A DNA stretch of 19,600 bases, taken from SHLJ01 sp041618535. Lineage in GTDB: Bacteria; Bacteroidota; Bacteroidia; Flavobacteriales; Flavobacteriaceae. This document shows, in pieces, positions 16,126 to 19,600 of this stretch. The translations under genes were made by a program, and so were the position numbers. Positions within the stretch are counted from its first letter, which is position 1. Each line of letters begins with the position of its first letter. Below the pieces are notes generated by a model. The model was not told the DNA's origin and ran no database searches. It saw only the letters and a list, made by a program, of their open reading frames with translations. The stretch covers positions 1 through 19,600 of the forward strand of contig JBFKFP010000043.1 of assembly GCA_041618535.1 (NCBI GenBank), written 5' to 3'.

Positions 16126-17460
16126 TCCGCCTGCCTCCTGAAGTTCAAATGCTTCGAACCTCACTAAACCATCCTCGTCTATTGAAGAGAGTTTTACTGT
16201 GTGCAAGGTGTTAACCAGTTCCGGATTCCAGGGCGACTTTACCTTGACGTAATTCTCTGTGAATCCGTGGATGTATCCCGCTTTATTTTCACCTTCAAAA
16301 AGAACGATGCGCGTGGTTCCGATCTGGCTTTCATAAAAATTCCGCCTCTTTTTGGCAGACAATCCCCTGAGCATTTTACTTCTCTTTGCCCGAACCTTTC
16401 CAGGGACTGGATTCGGCATTGAAACAGCAGCGGTGTTATCCCTCTCCGAGTAGGTAAAGACATGCAAATATGAGATGTCTAATTCATTCAGGAAATTATA
16501 GGTTTCAAGAAAGTGTTCATCACTCTCACCGGGAAAGCCAACTATTACATCTACTCCAATGCAGGCATGCGGCATAGCTTCCTTTATCCTGCGCACTCGA
16601 TCTGCGTAGAGTTCCCGTCGGTAGCGGCGTTTCATCTTAGCCAGTATTTCATTGCTGCCACTCTGCAATGGAATATGAAAGTGCGGAACAAAGGTCCTGC
16701 TTGTGGAAACAAAATCAATGATCTCATCCCTCAGCAGGTTAGGCTCAATAGAGGATATTCTAAGTCGTTCTATCCCCTTGATTCGGTCAAGGGCCTGCAC
16801 CAAATCGTAAAAAGTATGTTCGTGCCTTTTATTTCCAAATTCCCCTTTACCATAATCCCCGATGTTAACCCCTGTCAGGACTATCTCTTTGATTCCCCTC
16901 CGTGAAATTGAAGCAGCATTTTGAAGTACGTCTTCCAAACTGGCGCTCCGGCTTATTCCCCTGGCCAAAGGAATTGTACAGAACGAACATTTGTAATCAC
17001 ATCCGTCCTGAACTTTCAGGAATGCCCTGGTCCTGTCCCCTATTGAATAGCCTCCAACATAGAAGTCGGCTTCTTCAATCTCACAAGAGTGAACCTCCGC
17101 AATGGTTTTTTTGCTGATGTCAGGTATGTAGTCCTGGATTTTGAATTTTTCCGTGGCACCAAGCACCAGGTCAACACCATCAACCTTCGCCAGCTCTTCC
17201 GGTTTCAGCTGAGCATAGCATCCTATGGCGATCAGGAAAGCATCCGGATTGGATTTCAGTGCCTGTTTCACAATGGTCTTGAATCGCTTATCCGCATTCT
17301 CAGTCACAGAGCAGGTATTGATCACATAAATGTCTGCAACCTCATTAAAATCGACCCGCTCATAACCTTCATTCTGAAAATCACGGGCAATGGTAGATGT
17401 CTCTGAAAAATTCAGCTTACATCCTAAGGTATAAAACGCAACTTTTGATGGTCCCTCCAT
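16123..17460 (-). CDS. mtaB: tRNA N6-threonylcarbamoyladenosine (t6A37) methylthiotransferase
   Basis: MtaB converts t6A at position 37 of ANN-decoding tRNAs to ms2t6A with radical SAM chemistry. From the ATG at 17460 the protein has 445 residues. The N-terminal methylthiotransferase domain holds Cys14 (TLGCKLNFSE), Cys50 (NTCSVT) and Cys81 (GCYAQ), ligands of the auxiliary cluster. The radical SAM motif CDYKCSFC holds Cys154, Cys158 and Cys161. FHIPLQSGSNEIL and DVIVGFPGE are further motifs, and the C-terminal ~65 residues form a TRAM domain. GCKLN, rather than the GCQMN of MiaB, and the overall pattern favour MtaB. A TTG at 17481 would add seven residues but lies in a promoter box, so I chose the ATG. 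Confidence 0.93.
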   Translation of the reverse strand: MEGPSKVAFYTLGCKLNFSETSTIARDFQNEGYERVDFNEVADIYVINTCSVTENADKRFKTIVKQALKSNPDAFLIAIGCYAQLKPEELAKVDGVDLVLGATEKFKIQDYIPDISKKTIAEVHSCEIEEADFYVGGYSIGDRTRAFLKVQDGCDYKCSFCTIPLARGISRSASLEDVLQNAASISRRGIKEIVLTGVNIGDYGKGEFGNKRHEHTFYDLVQALDRIKGIERLRISSIEPNLLRDEIIDFVSTSRTFVPHFHIPLQSGSNEILAKMKRRYRRELYADRVRRIKEAMPHACIGVDVIVGFPGESDEHFLETYNFLNELDISYLHVFTYSERDNTAAVSMPNPVPGKVRAKRSKMLRGLSAKKRRNFYESQIGTTRIVLFEGENKAGYIHGFTENYVKVKSPWNPELVNTLHTVKLSSIDEDGLVRFEAFELQEAGG

Positions 17461-17478
17461 GATTCGGTATTCCGGCTG

Positions 17479-17486
17479 CAAAGGTA
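17479..17486 (-). promoter_or_regulatory. -7 box candidate for mtaB
   Basis: TACCTTTG on the minus strand, identical to the box at 12600-12607, ends 18 nt before the mtaB ATG. The -33 element is not evident at standard spacing. The leader would be only about 10-12 nt. Confidence 0.45.
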
Positions 17487-17580
17487 AGAAAAAGCAAATT
17501 TAATGCATCCTCATGATATACAGCCCCAGATTTAACAACAACGGACTTGAATACATCGATTTAAATCCTATTTTCGTTCA

Positions 17581-19188
17581 ATGAACAAGTCTGCTTACCA
17601 ACATAGCTTTTATTTGTTGGCAATGGTAATCCTGATCATGGGATGTTCCAGGCAATCATCAGATTCCACAAGGGTTTTCCGATATAATGAGCATAAGAAT
17701 ATTGGATCTCTCGATCCTGCGTTTTCCAAGGATCTTGCCGATATCTGGGCCACAAACCAATTGTTTAACGGACTTGTTCAAATGGATGATGATATGCAGG
17801 TTATTCCATGTATTGCGAAATCATGGACCATTTCAGAGGATGCTCTCAGCTATTCCTTTAATCTCAGACAGGATGTGTTTTTTCATAAGCATGGGCTCTT
17901 TGGTAAAGACAGCACAAGACGGGTGATCGCTTCAGACTTTGAGTACAGCTTGAACCGCCTTATCGATGATCAGATCGCCTCTCCCGGCCGTTGGGTGATG
18001 AATAAGGTGGATCATTTCAAGGCGTTAAATGATTCCGTTTTTATGATCAAGCTGGAACAACCCTTTCCGGCGTTTCTGGGCCTGCTTACGATGAAATATT
18101 GCTCGGTAGTACCACATGAGGTTGCAGAGCATTACCGCTCAGATTTCAGGTCTAATCCCATCGGTACGGGTCCTTTCAGTTTTAAACGCTGGGAGGAGAA
18201 TATCAAGTTGGTTTTCAGAAGGAATCCTTTTTATTTTGAAAAGGACGACCAGGACCGGTCCCTACCCTATCTCGAAGCCGTGTCCATTACGTTTTTGCCC
18301 GATAAACAGAGTGAATTCCTCCAATTCGCACAATCAAACATCGATTTTATTTCAGGGCTTGACGCCTCTTATAAGGATGAAATCCTTACTGCTGACGGAA
18401 AGCTCAATAGCCGGTATAGCGATAAGGTCAGGATGATACGCGGACCATATCTGAATACGGAATATCTCGCTTTTTATCTGGAGGCTGAAATACCGGAGAT
18501 TCAATCGGAACTGATCAGGAAGGCTGTTAATCTGGGCTTCGACCGTGAGAAAATGATGATTTACCTGAGAAATGGAATTGGAATTCCTGCCACCGGCGGA
18601 TTTATCCCGAAAGGGCTTCCGGGTTATGACAGTGAAGCCGGTTATCATTATGATCCGGAAAAGGGAAGAACGTTGGTCGAGCAATTCAAAAATGAAACCG
18701 GCATCTCGAATCCGGGCCTTTCTTTAACAACCACCAGCAACTACCTGAGTTTTTGCGAATTCATTCAGAGGGAACTCGAAAAAATCGGCCTTGATGTAAG
18801 CGTTGACGTGATCCCGCCCTCCAGTTTAAAAGATTCAAAGGCCAATGGCAAGCTGGATATGTTCCGTGCAAGCTGGGTAGCAGATTATCCCGATGCTGAA
18901 AACTATCTTTCTCTTTATTACAGTAAGAATTTTGCTCCTAACGGGCCAAATTATACACATTTCATTGATAAACAGTTCGACCAGTGGTATGAGAGTGCAT
19001 TCATGCTGAACAATCAGGTTGAGCGCGGCGAGTTGTACAGGAAAATGGATTCCCTGGTTATGAGCAAGGCGCCTGTTGTCAATCTGTTCTACGATGAAGT
19101 GGTCCGGTTTACCGGTAATGATATCAGCGGCCTAGGCATCAATCCGACCAACCTTTTAGATTTAAAACGCGTAAAAAAGACGAAATAA
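17581..19188 (+). CDS. oligopeptide-type ABC solute-binding lipoprotein (SBP family 5)
   Basis: This 535-residue protein has a lipoprotein signal peptide ending IMGC (lipidated Cys22). The mature protein follows the DppA/OppA (SBP_bac_5) pattern. NIGSLDPAFSKDLADIWATNQLFNGLV begins the fold, SWTISEDALSYSFNLRQDVFFH is the usual following segment, NPIGTGPFSFKRWE (192-205) is the family hinge motif, and the late ADYPDAENYLSLYYS region is also typical. These proteins bind peptides or other small solutes in the periplasm for import. No permease or ATPase gene of that transporter type is in the window, so its partner is elsewhere or it works alone. A weak promoter (TTG at 17547-17549, TATTTTCG at 17569-17576) lies so near the ATG that the message might be nearly leaderless. 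Confidence 0.9.
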   Translation: MNKSAYQHSFYLLAMVILIMGCSRQSSDSTRVFRYNEHKNIGSLDPAFSKDLADIWATNQLFNGLVQMDDDMQVIPCIAKSWTISEDALSYSFNLRQDVFFHKHGLFGKDSTRRVIASDFEYSLNRLIDDQIASPGRWVMNKVDHFKALNDSVFMIKLEQPFPAFLGLLTMKYCSVVPHEVAEHYRSDFRSNPIGTGPFSFKRWEENIKLVFRRNPFYFEKDDQDRSLPYLEAVSITFLPDKQSEFLQFAQSNIDFISGLDASYKDEILTADGKLNSRYSDKVRMIRGPYLNTEYLAFYLEAEIPEIQSELIRKAVNLGFDREKMMIYLRNGIGIPATGGFIPKGLPGYDSEAGYHYDPEKGRTLVEQFKNETGISNPGLSLTTTSNYLSFCEFIQRELEKIGLDVSVDVIPPSSLKDSKANGKLDMFRASWVADYPDAENYLSLYYSKNFAPNGPNYTHFIDKQFDQWYESAFMLNNQVERGELYRKMDSLVMSKAPVVNLFYDEVVRFTGNDISGLGINPTNLLDLKRVKKTK

Positions 19189-19526
19189 TTCCTATCTGTC
19201 CACAGCCTGGCCTATTTTAATGATGCCATCCTCAGGAATAATCTCCTTCCCAGATCATTTCATTTTCAGCATATAATAAAATCTGCAATCGGCTGCGAGG
19301 TCAGCAGGGATACCTAGAAGATTTAGACCAACGGCATTCTCCAAAATTATTCCAGTTTTCCGGTATTATAACAGTAAGGCCGATAAGAAATCTGAGTAGA
19401 ATTCTGATAGCAAATTAAGGAGCGACATCAGGAGAAACGCAAAGCCGGTTATTCCTGTTAAATCTCTCGGCCAATGCACAGGGGTATTCACAGGGCAAGA
19501 AAACCAGTATTAAACCGGGCAGGAAG
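19189..19526. other. 338-base stretch without a supportable gene
   Basis: No frame with a start codon stays open for a meaningful length, and I see no tRNA, terminator or repeat. Base composition is closer to neighbouring genes than to the AT-rich spacers elsewhere. One minus-strand frame reads protein-like in three pieces separated by single stops: about 47 codons ending near 19368, 36 codons containing GLNLLGIPADLAADCRFYY, and 20 codons containing KEIIPEDGIIKIGQAVDR, ending at a TAG near 19193. A decayed gene is possible, but the number of stops is about what random sequence gives. Confidence 0.3.
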
Positions 19527-19600
19527 TTATTCGTAGTGCGACCTGTATTTTTTCGTTATTTCGAACACATGATTCAGAATAGCTTCATCGTGGGGGTCGA
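19527..19600 (-). CDS. 3' end of an unidentified minus-strand gene (partial)
   Basis: On the minus strand one frame is open from the window edge to a TAA at 19529-19527. It encodes about 23 residues containing DPHDEAILNHVFEITKKY and ending RSHYE. The composition (acidic, then an amphipathic helix with a basic end) looks like a protein C terminus, while the other two frames stop early. It is too short to name. The gene would converge on the solute-binding lipoprotein gene. Confidence 0.5.
   Translation of the reverse strand, partial: DPHDEAILNHVFEITKKYRSHYE

Noticed and set aside
16513..16905. 130-codon open frame on plus, antisense to mtaB
   Set aside because: mtaB shows all cysteine motifs across this interval; the antisense product has no family features.

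Overview
The window looks like chromosomal DNA of a marine-type Flavobacteriaceae bacterium (phylum Bacteroidota). The evidence is a secreted protein with a type IX secretion (T9SS) type A C-terminal domain, two DUF4252 proteins, a 950-residue CarB without the C-terminal regulatory domain, Bacteroidota-type TAnnTTTG promoter boxes in several intergenic regions, A-rich rather than Shine-Dalgarno leaders, and moderate-to-low GC content. I cannot fix the genus. No CRISPR array, insertion sequence, phage gene, tRNA or rRNA was seen; the region reads as stable core genome.

Left part (1-3899): the 3' end of a membrane-protein gene on + (1-62), then a four-gene minus-strand operon read from 2288 down to 110: an ECF sigma factor, a single-pass membrane protein in the anti-sigma position, a periplasmic DUF4252 protein and a DUF4252 lipoprotein. 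It ends at a strong terminator (61-88). An S41-family protease lipoprotein is transcribed divergently (2427-3899). Together these look like an envelope-sensing module of unknown signal, and it is the best candidate here for an undescribed system.

Middle part (3986-8351): a tightly coupled three-gene ABC importer of the FecBCD/BtuFCD type (binding lipoprotein, permease, ATPase; start and stop codons overlap in TAATG), then rmuC with its own promoter-like sequence. A minus-strand block follows: a T9SS cargo protein (8403-9269), carB (9343-12195) and the short gene rpmH for ribosomal protein L34 (12306-12464), each with recognisable control sequences.

Right part (12632-19600): a membrane protein with a TPR-like helical domain, a secreted thioredoxin-fold protein lacking the CXXC motif, a lytic transglycosylase, a small alpha/beta hydrolase, a small GNAT-like protein transcribed from a promoter that overlaps the hydrolase promoter face to face, mtaB (tRNA ms2t6A37 methylthiotransferase), and an oligopeptide-type solute-binding lipoprotein without visible permease genes. 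A roughly 340-base stretch without a supportable gene follows, and then the 3' end of an unidentified minus-strand gene.

Small-scale structure is unusually legible: intrinsic terminators whose G-U wobbles reveal the strand they serve, several perfect inverted repeats at gene starts, and a three-armed alternative hairpin around the start codon of the thioredoxin-like gene. All functional statements come from reading motifs by eye; no database search was run.
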